Assembly: GCA_035711845.1 (NCBI GenBank)
Contig: DASTBU010000058.1
Coordinates: 5,104 to 69,103 of the forward strand
DNA from: DASTBU01 sp035711845
Lineage (GTDB): Bacteria; Acidobacteriota; Vicinamibacteria; Vicinamibacterales; 2-12-FULL-66-21
Reading direction: 5' to 3'
DNA length: 64,000 bases
The notes beneath the pieces were generated by a model. It saw only the letters and a list, made by a program, of their open reading frames with translations. It was not told the DNA's origin and made no database searches. Both the position numbers and the translations under genes were made by a program. Positions 9,348 through 17,711 of the stretch are shown here, in pieces (the first letter of the stretch is position 1; every line of letters starts with the position of its first letter).

Positions 9348-9941
9348 ATGATGCGCTATCTGGCCTGGGTGCTGGCGCTCGCAACCACCGCGAGCGCCTG
9401 CACCAAGCACCAGCTGACCTACGAAGAAGAGATCGGCGCGTGGCGCGCGGAAAAGGATCGCTACATGCGCTCGGCCGATTCTCCTGTGCCTCCGGACACG
9501 CGTGAGGGGTTCCCGCCTCTGCTCTATTTTCCGATCTCCGAACCGTACCGCGTGCCGGCAGAGCTCCAGGTCATCCCGGCCGAGGACGTGATCGAGATGT
9601 CCACCTCCACCGGGCTGCGCCGCAGGATGCGCCGCATCGGGACCCTCCGCTTCACGCTCCAGGGTCAGCCGCTCACGCTCACCGCCTTCGTGGACGCGTC
9701 GGAAAGCGATATGCGGCGGCTGTTCGTGCCATTCAACGACCTCACGAACGGAACCGAAACCTACCAGGGCGGACGCTACCTGGATCTCGACCGCACGGCG
9801 ACCGGAATCTACGACCTCGACTTCAACCGGGCCTACAGCCCGTTCTGCGTCTTCAACGTGAACTACGACTGCCCCGTGCCGCCCCGCGAAAACCGTTTGA
9901 AAGTACCCGTGCGCGCCGGCGAGAAGCTGCCCGCGTCGTGA
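9348..9941 (+). CDS. DUF1684 family lipoprotein
   Basis: The 197-residue protein begins with a lipoprotein signal ending in the lipobox ASAC (Cys18). The rest has the DUF1684 pattern: FVPFNDLTNGTETYQGGRYL, then GIYDLDFNRAYSPFCVFN and CPVPPRENRLKVPVRAGEK. The family is widespread but biochemically uncharacterised; conserved Tyr, Asn and Cys residues around the core suggest a binding site. The second codon is also ATG (9351), so the start could be one residue later. The gene overlaps the following HAD phosphatase by 4 nt (GTGA), so the two are probably co-translated. Confidence 0.85.
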   Translation: MMRYLAWVLALATTASACTKHQLTYEEEIGAWRAEKDRYMRSADSPVPPDTREGFPPLLYFPISEPYRVPAELQVIPAEDVIEMSTSTGLRRRMRRIGTLRFTLQGQPLTLTAFVDASESDMRRLFVPFNDLTNGTETYQGGRYLDLDRTATGIYDLDFNRAYSPFCVFNVNYDCPVPPRENRLKVPVRAGEKLPAS

Positions 9942-10600
9942 TCTCCGCAATCGTGTTCGACTTCGACGGCGTCCTGGCCGATTCGGAGCCGCTGCACCTG
10001 CGCGCGTATCAGGAGGTCCTGTCCTCGATGGGGGCGACCCTTCCGCGCGAGGAATACTACGCACGGTATCTGGGCTATGACGACGAGGGTGTGTTTCTGG
10101 CCGTGTCGGAGGACAGAGGCTGGGAGCTGACCGGGGCGCAGATCTCCACGCTGATCGCGGAGAAGACCGAGGCCTTCGAACAGATCGTCGCCGGCGAGGA
10201 TGTTCTCTACATCGGCGCCTCGGACTGCGTTCAACGGTTGGCCGCCATCTGGCCCCTCGGCATCGCCTCCGGCGCCCAGCGCCAGGACATCGAGCCCGTC
10301 ATCCGCCGCGGCGGCATCGACCGGTTTTTCCGCTTCATCGTCGCGGCCGGCGACACGCCGGAGAGCAAGCCCGCACCAGATCCGTACCTTCGGGCCGCCG
10401 AGTTGCACGGGGTCCCGCCGTCCTCGTGTGTCGCGGTCGAGGATTCGCGCTGGGGAATCCGATCGGCAAAGACGGCCGGGATGTGGTGCATCGGCATCAC
10501 CACCACCTATCCGGTCTCATCGCTGATGGAAGCCGACACGATCGTCACCTCGCTCAGCGAGATCACACCAGAGCTGATCCGATCGCTGCACTCCGGTTAG
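9938..10600 (+). CDS. HAD-superfamily hydrolase, beta-phosphoglucomutase-like
   Basis: This 220-residue subfamily IA HAD protein carries motif I DFDGVLADS (nucleophile and acid/base Asp), motif II in PLGIASGAQR, the motif III Lys in ESKPAPDPYL and motif IV VAVEDSRWGI. The small helical cap between motifs I and II (residues about 17-85) is typical of phosphatases and sugar phosphomutases acting on small phosphorylated metabolites. Substrate not determined. It starts with GTG overlapping the stop of the DUF1684 gene. The SirB1-like gene follows after 9 nt, so the three genes probably form one unit. Confidence 0.85.
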   Translation: MISAIVFDFDGVLADSEPLHLRAYQEVLSSMGATLPREEYYARYLGYDDEGVFLAVSEDRGWELTGAQISTLIAEKTEAFEQIVAGEDVLYIGASDCVQRLAAIWPLGIASGAQRQDIEPVIRRGGIDRFFRFIVAAGDTPESKPAPDPYLRAAELHGVPPSSCVAVEDSRWGIRSAKTAGMWCIGITTTYPVSSLMEADTIVTSLSEITPELIRSLHSG

Positions 10601-10609
10601 AATTCTTTC

Positions 10610-11557
10610 GTGGGCGTTTCCCTGCACCTTCAGTCGCGCTCGGTACAGGTCGGGCGCGAGCTCGAACAGGCAATGAACGCGCGGGGCGAGGATCTCGGCG
10701 CCGCCGCGCTGGCCATCGCGCGCGTCGAGTATCCCGCGCTCGAACCGGGGCGCTATCTCGAGCTGCTGGATCGCATGGGGACCGAGGCGCGTGACCGGAT
10801 TGCCGGCACGGCGGTTCGAACCGACGAGGCCATCCACGCGTTCAACGAGTACCTGTACGACGAGCAGGGATTCAGCGGCAACCGCCAGCGGTACGACGAC
10901 CCGCGGAACAGCTTCCTCAACGAGGTGCTCGATCGCCGGACGGGGATCCCGATCAGCCTGGCCGTCGTGTACCTCGAGGTGGCGCGGCGCGCCGGCATTC
11001 GAGTCGCGGGCGTGAACTTCCCCGGCCACTTTCTGTTGCGCGCCACACTTGGCACTGTCGACGCCTCACCTGAAGCGCGGGAGCGCTTCGCCATCATCGA
11101 TCCATTCCATGGCGGCGCGCGCCTCTCGGAGCCGGACTGCCGCGAACTGCTGCGCCAGCACGTCGGCGACGATGCCGCCTTCGACGAGCAGTTGCTGGAG
11201 CCGGCCAACCGCCGCGACATCATCGTCCGGATGCTTGTCAACCTGAAGCGGCTCTACGTGCGAATGCGCTCGTTTCCGCAGGCGCGCGTCATGTCGGATC
11301 TGCTGCTCACGGCCGATCCGCCGGCTTACACCGAGCTGCGCGATCGAGGGCTGCTCGCGTATCACCTCGAGGATTTCGCGGCCGCCCTGCGCGACCTGGA
11401 GGCCTACCTGCGTCTGCGGCCGCGGCATACCACGATGATCGAGGAGTCGCCTGGCACTGGCGAGGAAGCAGAGGGCACCCAGCCTGAGCAGAGCGACGAC
11501 GTGCAGATCTGGGAACACGTCAAGAACCTGCGACGACGGGTGGCGGGGTTCAACTAG
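10610..11557 (+). CDS. SirB1 family protein (transglutaminase-like core plus TPR)
   Basis: The 315-residue protein matches the SirB1/YchA family. It has FNEYLYDEQGFSGN and RRTGIPISLAVVYLEVARRAGI, followed by GVNFPGHFLLR, which is the transglutaminase-like core, then helical TPR-like repeats from about residue 190 (NLKRLYVRMRSFPQARVMSD, YHLEDFAAALRDLEAYLRLR). The C-terminal 35 residues are charged and Pro/Glu-rich. Family members are cytoplasmic and usually lack a complete protease triad; their role is unresolved. The start is GTG 10610, 9 nt after the HAD gene. Confidence 0.82.
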   Translation: MGVSLHLQSRSVQVGRELEQAMNARGEDLGAAALAIARVEYPALEPGRYLELLDRMGTEARDRIAGTAVRTDEAIHAFNEYLYDEQGFSGNRQRYDDPRNSFLNEVLDRRTGIPISLAVVYLEVARRAGIRVAGVNFPGHFLLRATLGTVDASPEARERFAIIDPFHGGARLSEPDCRELLRQHVGDDAAFDEQLLEPANRRDIIVRMLVNLKRLYVRMRSFPQARVMSDLLLTADPPAYTELRDRGLLAYHLEDFAAALRDLEAYLRLRPRHTTMIEESPGTGEEAEGTQPEQSDDVQIWEHVKNLRRRVAGFN

Positions 11558-11913
11558 GAACTGACGATTGGCCGGGCCGGGTGGAATGTCGATGGCAGTG
11601 CGGCGGTACGGCCGCCAGGGATCAGGCGCACCGGGCGCTGATCGCGGCGCTCGAGCGCCACTTCCCGGTGACAGGTCGAGTGCCAGCTCGGCGGCGTCAG
11701 CCGGACCTGTCGGTGCGCGTCAGCGCCGCGGCGGCGGCGTCCGCCACACCTTGCGGCGCGGCGACGTCGTGGATCTCGGCCCTGCCCAGCGGGTCCACGG
11801 CTAGTGGACCGTATCAGCGGAAAGTGAAGTGCCACCCCTGGAATTCAGCGGCGGTTTCCGGGCCGCGACGACGGAGCGGCCCGCTTTAGAAATCGAGTAG
11901 ACAGTCCACTAGT
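11558..11913. other. 356-bp gap without a supported gene
   Basis: No open frame here resembles a protein family. The right part (11802-11912) is bounded by the inverted repeat CTAGTGGAC / GTCCACTAG (11801-11809 and 11904-11912). Between them lies a segment (AGTGAAGTGCCACCC and nearby) that could be the end of a decayed insertion sequence. That interpretation is a guess. Confidence 0.4.
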
Positions 11914-12369
11914 CTAGATGTCGTGACCGGGCTCGAGCGCGTCGATATCGGCGAGGTCTTTGAGACGACCGGCGGCCCGTTTGTTCCGCACGAAGGTTTC
12001 GCGACCCAAGAAATGAATCCGGTGATGGCCGAGCACTCCTTCGACGCGGTCCGACCACGCCTCGTGCCATTCGACGCCGCTGATGGCGCTCATCACGTGG
12101 ATCTGTACGGGCGGCACGCCCATCTGCAGCATCCGGCGACGGTCCGATACCGCTTCGGGACTCAGGTCGGTGAGGGGAAAGCCGAACGCCTCGAGCGCCG
12201 CGAGCAACCGCGCCGCATTATCGACTGTCGGCCGAATCAGGACGTCGAGATCGCCCGTGAACCGAGGGGCGCCGTGGAAAGCGAGTGCGTAGGCGCCAAC
12301 GACGACGAACTCAACCCCATGGGCAATCAAGGATCCGATAAACTCGTCGAAGTCGGGCGCGAGCTCCAT
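11914..12369 (-). CDS. Nucleotidyltransferase-fold protein (DUF6036-like)
   Basis: The 151-residue protein has the minimal nucleotidyltransferase pattern FVVVGAYALAFHGAPRF followed by the two-acid motif TGDLDVLI around residue 40, and later KDLADIDAL at the C-terminus. Such proteins resemble AbiEii or MNT-type nucleotidyltransferases that modify small molecules or partner toxins, but the partner here is the small upstream protein and not a HEPN or AbiEi protein. The gene overlaps that upstream gene by 59 nt in a different frame, so the two are translated together. Function unknown; a toxin-antitoxin or small defence role is possible. Confidence 0.75.
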   Translation of the reverse strand: MELAPDFDEFIGSLIAHGVEFVVVGAYALAFHGAPRFTGDLDVLIRPTVDNAARLLAALEAFGFPLTDLSPEAVSDRRRMLQMGVPPVQIHVMSAISGVEWHEAWSDRVEGVLGHHRIHFLGRETFVRNKRAAGRLKDLADIDALEPGHDI

Positions 12370-12508
12370 CGTTTTGCCTCCGCAAGTATTCGACAGCCGC
12401 GACGCGTTCTGCTGGCGGGCGCGACAACCAGTAGCGCAGCGTTGGGCGCGTCCGCTCTTCGTCGGCGAACGATGTGAGGCGCACGACCCGTTTCAGTTCA
12501 GTCGGCAT
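12311..12508 (-). CDS. Small conserved protein paired with the nucleotidyltransferase
   Basis: The 65-residue basic protein begins MPTELKRVVRLTSFADEE and contains RYWLSRPPAERVAAVEYLRR, a pattern I recognise from short proteins encoded immediately upstream of this nucleotidyltransferase type. It has no membrane segment or known catalytic motif. The coding region overlaps the start of the partner gene. It may stabilise or regulate the partner. Confidence 0.65.
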   Translation of the reverse strand: MPTELKRVVRLTSFADEERTRPTLRYWLSRPPAERVAAVEYLRRQNDGARARLRRVYRILDCPWG

Positions 12509-12693
12509 ACGAGTGGATCTGCAGTGTACTCGACTCGCTGGAGACGACTGAAGGGCCGCCCTCCGGGGTGGCCTCCTCGGTCAGTCCTGGGCGCAAGGTA
12601 GCGCGGGGACTTCAATAGCGCAGCATTCTCTTGAAAGCCGCGGCCATCGAAGGCGCGCCGCCAGCTCGGACCAAGCACCGGGCCCCACTCACC

Positions 12694-13368
12694 TCAGAGA
12701 CGCCACCCCACTATCGACGACAGCTTCCGCAGGAGCGACGGATTGTCCCGGGCCATGGTCGCCTGCTCCAGGATGTCGAGCGCCTGTCCGATGCCCGACA
12801 CGCAGGCGATCCCGAGCCTCCGGCTGCTCGCGGCTTCTTTCGGATCCGGCGAGACGTGGATGATCTTCGCCGTGGAGTCCGCGAGGACGTCGAGGCAGTT
12901 CTCGATGCTGTCGTCGAGGTGGTAATCGAGGCGCAACGCCCGGATGGCGGCCCCGCGCGAGCCGGTCAGCGCGAGCACGCTCGGCAGCTCGAATCCCTGC
13001 TCGACGAGCCACCGCTGCGTCTGGCGCTGCACGGTGTCGCCCGCGGTGGGCGGGCGTTGCGTGATGAAGAACACTTCCCACCGGTATTTGATCGAGAGCG
13101 CCTGCAGCCGCGCCACGGCACGCGGCTCGAGCGGGGTCAGCGTTCTCCAGAAATCCTCCGTCGCCTGAATCTCCCGCCAGATTCCACGAGACCGCTCGCG
13201 GATCTCGAGCATGCCCCGCTCCTGGCGTTGTTCCTGTTCTTCCGGCTGTTCGATCGGCGCATCCGGCGCGGGGCCGAACAGCCGCGCCTCGACCTCGCGG
13301 AAGGCACTCGCGAAATCGGCGAGCACGCCGTCCATGTCGAGCCCGATACGTAGTGGAATCATCATCAC
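12694..13368 (-). CDS. HAD-family 5'(3')-deoxyribonucleotidase-like protein
   Basis: This 224-residue protein starts MMMIPLRIGLDMDGVLADF, a HAD motif I with both Asp residues, as in the NT5C nucleotidase and Cof-like groups. Later segments FFITQRPPTAGD (motif II Thr), DYHLDDSIENC (motif IV acids) and IIHVSPDP fit the same fold. A charged insertion of Glu and Gln (residues about 40-55) forms part of the cap. A phosphatase acting on nucleotides or similar metabolites is likely; the exact substrate is not readable. It lies 29 nt downstream of the peptidase gene on the same strand. Confidence 0.78.
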   Translation of the reverse strand: MMMIPLRIGLDMDGVLADFASAFREVEARLFGPAPDAPIEQPEEQEQRQERGMLEIRERSRGIWREIQATEDFWRTLTPLEPRAVARLQALSIKYRWEVFFITQRPPTAGDTVQRQTQRWLVEQGFELPSVLALTGSRGAAIRALRLDYHLDDSIENCLDVLADSTAKIIHVSPDPKEAASSRRLGIACVSGIGQALDILEQATMARDNPSLLRKLSSIVGWRL

Positions 13369-13397
13369 GTGCTACGTGCACGTCGTACGTCCCGATA

Positions 13398-14771
13398 CTA
13401 TCTCCCCACCCCCGCGATTTCGTCGTAGAGGTACGCCGACGCGATCACGCCGCCGTGGAAGTTGCCGAGATCGAGCTTCTCGTTCGGCGCATGGGCGTTC
13501 TCGTCTGGCAGCCCGACACCGAACAGCACCGACGGCAGCCCGAGGATCTCCTGGAACGTCGCGACGACGGGAATCGAGCCGCCTTCGCGGTTGAACACCG
13601 GCGCCTTGCCGAATCCCTTCTCGATGGCGCGGCCGGCGGCCTGCACGAAGGGATTGTCGAACTCCGTCATCCACGGCTTGCCGCCGTGCATGCGGGTCAC
13701 CTTCAGCTCGACGGTCTTCGGCGCGACCTTTCTGACGTGCTCCTCGAACAGCGTGGCAATCGTCTCCGGATCCTGATTCGGCACGAGACGCATGCTGACC
13801 TTCGCCATCGCGACGGCAGGAATGACCGTCTTGGCGCCCTCGCCGGTAAAGCCGGCCAGCAGGCCGTTGACCTCGAACGTGGGACGTCCCCAGACCCGCT
13901 CGAGCGTCGTGTAACCGCTCTCGCCGAAGAGCTTCGGCGCGCCGAGCTCCTTGCGGTATCTCGTCTCGTTGAAGGGCAGCTTCTTGAACTCCGCGCGCTC
14001 CTCCTCGCGCAGCGGCTTCACATCATCGTAGAACCCGGGGATCTTGACGCGGCCGCCGCGGTCCTTCATCTGTGCGAGGATCTGCGCCAGCACCATCGCC
14101 GGGTTCGCAACGGCCCCGCCGAACGAGCCGGAGTGCAAATCGCTCTTCGTGCCGCGAAGGTCGATTTGGAAGTAGGTCAGGCCCCGCAGCCCGTAGCAGA
14201 TGGACGGGATCCCGCGATCGAACATCGGGGAATCGGAAATCACCACGAGGTCGGCCCCGAGCTCGCCGCGATGCGCCTTGATGAAGTCGTCCAGGTTCGC
14301 GGAGCCGACCTCCTCCTCGCCCTCGAGGATGATCTTCATGTTGACGGGCAGCTTGCCGGCCTGCTTCAGGTGCGCTTCGATCGCCTTGAAGTGCATGAAG
14401 ACCTGCCCCTTGTCGTCGGCCGCGCCGCGCGCGTAGATCTCGCCGTCGCGGATGGTGGCTTCGAAGGGCGGGGACTCCCACAACTCCACGGGGTCCACGG
14501 GCTGCACGTCGTAGTGCCCGTAGAAGAGGATCGTCGGCGCGCCCTCGGCCCCGAGCCAGTCGCCGTACACGACAGGATGGCCGGGCGTTTCGATCAGCCG
14601 CACGTTCTGGAGGCCGATCCGCCGCATCTCGTCGGCGGTCCACTCCGCGCAGCGGCGCACGTCGGGGGCATGCTGGGGAAGCGCGCTGATGCTCGGAATG
14701 GCCAGATACCCTTTGAGCTCCTCGATGTATCGATCGCGGCTCGTGTTGATGTAGTCGATGATGCTGTTCAT
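13398..14771 (-). CDS. M20 family metallopeptidase (dipeptidase)
   Basis: The 457-residue di-zinc peptidase has the M20 ligands in order: GHYDVQP (His and Asp), ARGAADDKG (bridging Asp), EGEEEVGS (general base Glu and ligand Glu), ISDSPMF (Asp) and ENAHAPNE (C-terminal His). The lid domain starts around residue 190 (GLRGLTYFQIDLRGTKSDLHSG). Without a signal peptide it probably cleaves dipeptides in the cytoplasm. ATG 14771 (MNSIIDYINTSRDRYIEEL) was chosen because family similarity starts there; the open frame continues 28 codons upstream with no family similarity, overlapping the end of the rhodanese gene. Confidence 0.9.
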   Translation of the reverse strand: MNSIIDYINTSRDRYIEELKGYLAIPSISALPQHAPDVRRCAEWTADEMRRIGLQNVRLIETPGHPVVYGDWLGAEGAPTILFYGHYDVQPVDPVELWESPPFEATIRDGEIYARGAADDKGQVFMHFKAIEAHLKQAGKLPVNMKIILEGEEEVGSANLDDFIKAHRGELGADLVVISDSPMFDRGIPSICYGLRGLTYFQIDLRGTKSDLHSGSFGGAVANPAMVLAQILAQMKDRGGRVKIPGFYDDVKPLREEERAEFKKLPFNETRYRKELGAPKLFGESGYTTLERVWGRPTFEVNGLLAGFTGEGAKTVIPAVAMAKVSMRLVPNQDPETIATLFEEHVRKVAPKTVELKVTRMHGGKPWMTEFDNPFVQAAGRAIEKGFGKAPVFNREGGSIPVVATFQEILGLPSVLFGVGLPDENAHAPNEKLDLGNFHGGVIASAYLYDEIAGVGR

Positions 14772-14806
14772 GGCTGTGTGTGAAGGAAAGGTGAATTGAG
14801 GCAGGC

Positions 14807-15643
14807 CTACGGCTTCGCCGGAACCTCGATGGGGAGATCCTCGCGGTCGCCCCATTCCTTCCAGGAACCGACGTAGCTGCGAACCCGCGGATAACCCAGG
14901 AGCCGGAGCGCGAGGTACGAATGCGCGGCCCGGTATCCGCCCTGGCAGTACGTGATGACCTCGCGATCCGGTGTCACGCCCGCCGCCTCGTACATCGCCT
15001 GCAGCTCCGCCGCGGGCTTGAAGTCGCCGCCGGCGGTCAGGTTACGGGTCCACTCGATGTGCGTCGCGCCGGGAATCGCCCCGCCGCGCAGCGCCCGGAC
15101 CGTCGTCCCGCAATACTCGCCGTCGGTTCTCGTATCGAGGAGCACCGCGCCGTTCCCGTCGACGGCGTTCTTGACTTCGCGCCACGTCGCGAGCTTCGAG
15201 AAGTCGCGCTCGCCCAGCCACTCGCTCTTCGGCGCGGGCTCGGCGTCGCGAGTGACTGGCAACCCCGCGCGCTGCCACGCTCCAAAGCCCCCGTCGAGGA
15301 GCCGGGTCGAGGGATGGCCGAAGTACTCCAGGAACCAGAACGCCCGCGCCGCCCTGAGCCCCGATTGCTCGTCGTAGACGACGACGGGGGTCTCGGCATT
15401 CACGCCGTGGAGCGCGAGCACGTGCTCGATCATCCACATGAAGGCCCGAAGTGGCGCCGGGTCCGTGTCGATGAGGCTCACGCCCCACAAGTCCAGATGA
15501 ATCGCACTCGGAATGTGCCCTGCCGCATAAGCCTCGGGCGGCCGCAGATCGAGGATCAGCGGCCGTCGATCGGCGGGACCCGAGGTCAGCTCCAACAGCT
15601 CGCCCGGCGTGACCAGCAAGTGCGGGTTCGCGTACCCCTTCAT
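14807..15643 (-). CDS. sseA: Thiosulfate/3-mercaptopyruvate sulfurtransferase (tandem rhodanese)
   Basis: The 278-residue protein has two rhodanese domains. The first (about 10-130) is inactive, with Asp in VVVYDEQSG in place of the catalytic Cys. The second carries the active-site loop YCQGGYRA at about residue 236. This arrangement is that of SseA and mitochondrial rhodanese, which transfer sulfane sulfur to cyanide or thiols. The CQGGYRA loop is closer to thiosulfate than to mercaptopyruvate enzymes (CGSGVTA). It lies 35 nt upstream of the M20 peptidase on the same strand. Confidence 0.88.
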   Translation of the reverse strand: MKGYANPHLLVTPGELLELTSGPADRRPLILDLRPPEAYAAGHIPSAIHLDLWGVSLIDTDPAPLRAFMWMIEHVLALHGVNAETPVVVYDEQSGLRAARAFWFLEYFGHPSTRLLDGGFGAWQRAGLPVTRDAEPAPKSEWLGERDFSKLATWREVKNAVDGNGAVLLDTRTDGEYCGTTVRALRGGAIPGATHIEWTRNLTAGGDFKPAAELQAMYEAAGVTPDREVITYCQGGYRAAHSYLALRLLGYPRVRSYVGSWKEWGDREDLPIEVPAKP

Positions 15644-15689
15644 ACCTGCCCGATGTTACTACGGGGACTTCCTGAACGCCCCGTTCGCG

Positions 15690-15850
15690 TGGCCGACGGC
15701 CTGCACGATGACCACGACGACACGATGATCCGATGACGTTCGATGCGTCGATTCGATCAAGTTGACTCAACGCGTCGTGATCGCCGTGATCGTCCCGCCG
15801 TGCCGGGATTTTCGTGAAACCGTGTCCTGAGAAGAAGTCCTCATCATCGC
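15690..15850. repeat. Intergenic CACGATG/CGTCGTG-rich stretch
   Basis: The gap between the rhodanese and permease genes contains CACGATGACCACGACGACAC and later CGTCGTGATCGCCGTGATCG, short motifs resembling those in the 142-bp repeats at 6990-7414. It could be a degenerate member of that repeat class. No gene is seen. Confidence 0.4.
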
Positions 15851-15914
15851 GCCATCGAGCCGTCGTGTTGGCCGTCGGCCCGTGACGCGTTGCGGAGAAG
15901 GCCCGCGATCAGCC

Positions 15915-17252
15915 TCACGCTCCAAGGAACGCATACCGCGCCAGGAACAGGACCGCGAAGAGGTACACCAGCCAGTGTGCCTCGCGCGCGCGGCCGGCGG
16001 CGAGCTTCAGGGTTGAGTACGAGATGAAGCCGAACGCGATGCCGTCGGTGATGCTCACGCTGAGCGGCATCAGCACGATGGTCAGGAAGGCCGGAATGGC
16101 CTCTGTCGAATCGTCCCAGGCGATGTGACGTACGCCGCCCATCATCAGCGTTCCGACCAGGATGAGCGCCGGCGCGACGACGGGATACAGCACTCTGCCG
16201 TCGCCGCTGGTGTAGCCGCCGCCGATCATGCGTACGAGCGGGAAGAAGAACAGCGACCCGAGAAAGAGAGAAGCGGTCACCACGTTGGCCAGTCCGGTGC
16301 GCCCACCGGCCGCCACGCCCGTGGAGCTTTCGATATACGCGGTCACCGTGGAAGTGCCGAGGCCGGCGCCGATGACCGTGCCGGCAGCGTCGGCCAGCAG
16401 CGCCTGACGGGCACGGGGCAGCACGCCGTCCCGCATGAACCCGGCCTGGCTCGCCACGCCGACGAGCGTCCCGACCGAATCGAACAACGCGAGAAAGAAG
16501 AAGACGAACACGACCGACACCATCGCGGGCGCGAATACTCCGCGGAGATCGAGCTGGAGGAACGTCGGCGCGAGCGACGGGGGCGCGCTGACCAGCCCCT
16601 GATAGCGGACCAGGCCGGTGGCCAGGCCGACCAGCGTCGATGCGAGGATCCCCCCGAGCAGCGCGCCGCCGACGCCTCGGGTCATCAGGATCGCCGTCAC
16701 GGTCAGACCGAACAGCGAGAGCAGCGGGGCCGGCGAGTGCAGGCTGCCCAGCGTCACGAGCGTGCCGGGCGAAGCGACGATCAGGCCGGCCCACTGGAGG
16801 CCGACGAGCGCCACCAGGAGGCCGATGCCGACGGCAATCCCATGTTTGAGGGCGCCGGGAATCGCGAGGATCAGCCGCTCGCGCAGCCCGACGCCCGCGG
16901 TCAGGACGAAAATGGCTCCGGCAACCGCGACGCCTCCGAGCGCAACCTGCCAGGGAACGCCCATCGCGCCGACAACGCTGAAGGCAAAGTAGAAGTTGTG
17001 GCCCATGGCCGGAGCCACCGCAATCGGGTAGTTCGCGAGAAACGCCATGAGCAGCGTGGCGATGGCGCTGGCCAGACACGTCGCGGCGAGCACCGCACCG
17101 AAGTCCATTCCTGCCGCCGCCAGCACGGTCGGTTGCACGAACACGATGTAGGCCATCGTGAGAAACGTGGTGACGCCGGCGAGGATCTCGGTGCGGAGGG
17201 TGGTGGAGTTCTCGCGGAGCTGGAAGAGACGTTCGAGCACGGCCGGGAGCAT
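15915..17252 (-). CDS. NCS2-family purine permease (AzgA-like)
   Basis: The 445-residue integral membrane protein shows about 12-14 hydrophobic segments and the AzgA-type NCS2 signatures: TTLRTEILAGVTTFLTMAYI at the start, the amphipathic APAMGHNFYFAF, FFFLALFDSVGTLVGVASQA and GTSTVTAYIESSTGVAAGGR. Relatives import adenine, guanine or hypoxanthine by proton symport. ATG 17252 begins MLPAVLERLFQLREN; the frame continues upstream, antisense to the divergent HTH gene, without similarity. No purine-degradation genes are adjacent. Confidence 0.9.
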   Translation of the reverse strand: MLPAVLERLFQLRENSTTLRTEILAGVTTFLTMAYIVFVQPTVLAAAGMDFGAVLAATCLASAIATLLMAFLANYPIAVAPAMGHNFYFAFSVVGAMGVPWQVALGGVAVAGAIFVLTAGVGLRERLILAIPGALKHGIAVGIGLLVALVGLQWAGLIVASPGTLVTLGSLHSPAPLLSLFGLTVTAILMTRGVGGALLGGILASTLVGLATGLVRYQGLVSAPPSLAPTFLQLDLRGVFAPAMVSVVFVFFFLALFDSVGTLVGVASQAGFMRDGVLPRARQALLADAAGTVIGAGLGTSTVTAYIESSTGVAAGGRTGLANVVTASLFLGSLFFFPLVRMIGGGYTSGDGRVLYPVVAPALILVGTLMMGGVRHIAWDDSTEAIPAFLTIVLMPLSVSITDGIAFGFISYSTLKLAAGRAREAHWLVYLFAVLFLARYAFLGA

Positions 17253-17312
17253 ACCGCAGCCGCGCTTGACGGCCGCACCTTTGTGAGGCAAAGTCTGGCT
17301 CGGAGCCGCTCG

Positions 17313-17711
17313 GTGCGCAGGAGACGTGTCGACCGCCCGGAACATCCCGGCCGCTTCGCCTACGAAGGGCTGGACCGCGTGCTGCACGAAAAGGCGCGGC
17401 TCGGGATCGTCACCTCGCTCGTGACCCATCCCCAGGGGCTGGTGTTCTCCGAGGTGAAGCGCCTCTGCGCCCTGACCGACGGAAACCTGAGCCGGCATCT
17501 GCACGTGCTCAGGGAAGCGGGCATCGTCGAGATCTGGAAGGGTTTCGACAACCACCGGCCGCAGACGATCTGCCGGCTGTCCCCGGACGGCCGCCATCGA
17601 TTCAGCGCCTACCTCGAAGAACTGGAGCAGGTGGTCCGCGACGCGATGCCACGGGCGTCGCGACGGGTCGATCGCCTGCCGGACCCTCCTCGGGGATTTC
17701 AGCCCGGCTGA
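17313..17711 (+). CDS. Winged-helix transcriptional regulator
   Basis: The 132-residue protein contains a winged helix of the ArsR/MarR-like HTH_34 type: DRVLHEKARLGIVTSLVTHP, then FSEVKRLCALTDGNLSRHLH as the recognition helix and AGIVEIWKGFDNHRPQTICR as the wing. No metal-binding Cys pair is present. GTG 17313 is supported by GGAG seven nt upstream; another in-frame GTG is at 17283. It is divergent from the purine permease with about 60 nt between starts, so it may regulate that gene. Its end overlaps the convergent MBL gene by 13 nt. Confidence 0.8.
   Translation: MRRRRVDRPEHPGRFAYEGLDRVLHEKARLGIVTSLVTHPQGLVFSEVKRLCALTDGNLSRHLHVLREAGIVEIWKGFDNHRPQTICRLSPDGRHRFSAYLEELEQVVRDAMPRASRRVDRLPDPPRGFQPG

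Noticed and set aside
16125..17294. Long plus-strand open frame opposite the purine permease
   Set aside because: It is the antisense shadow of a clear 12-14 helix permease; only its last part (17313-17711) is a real gene.
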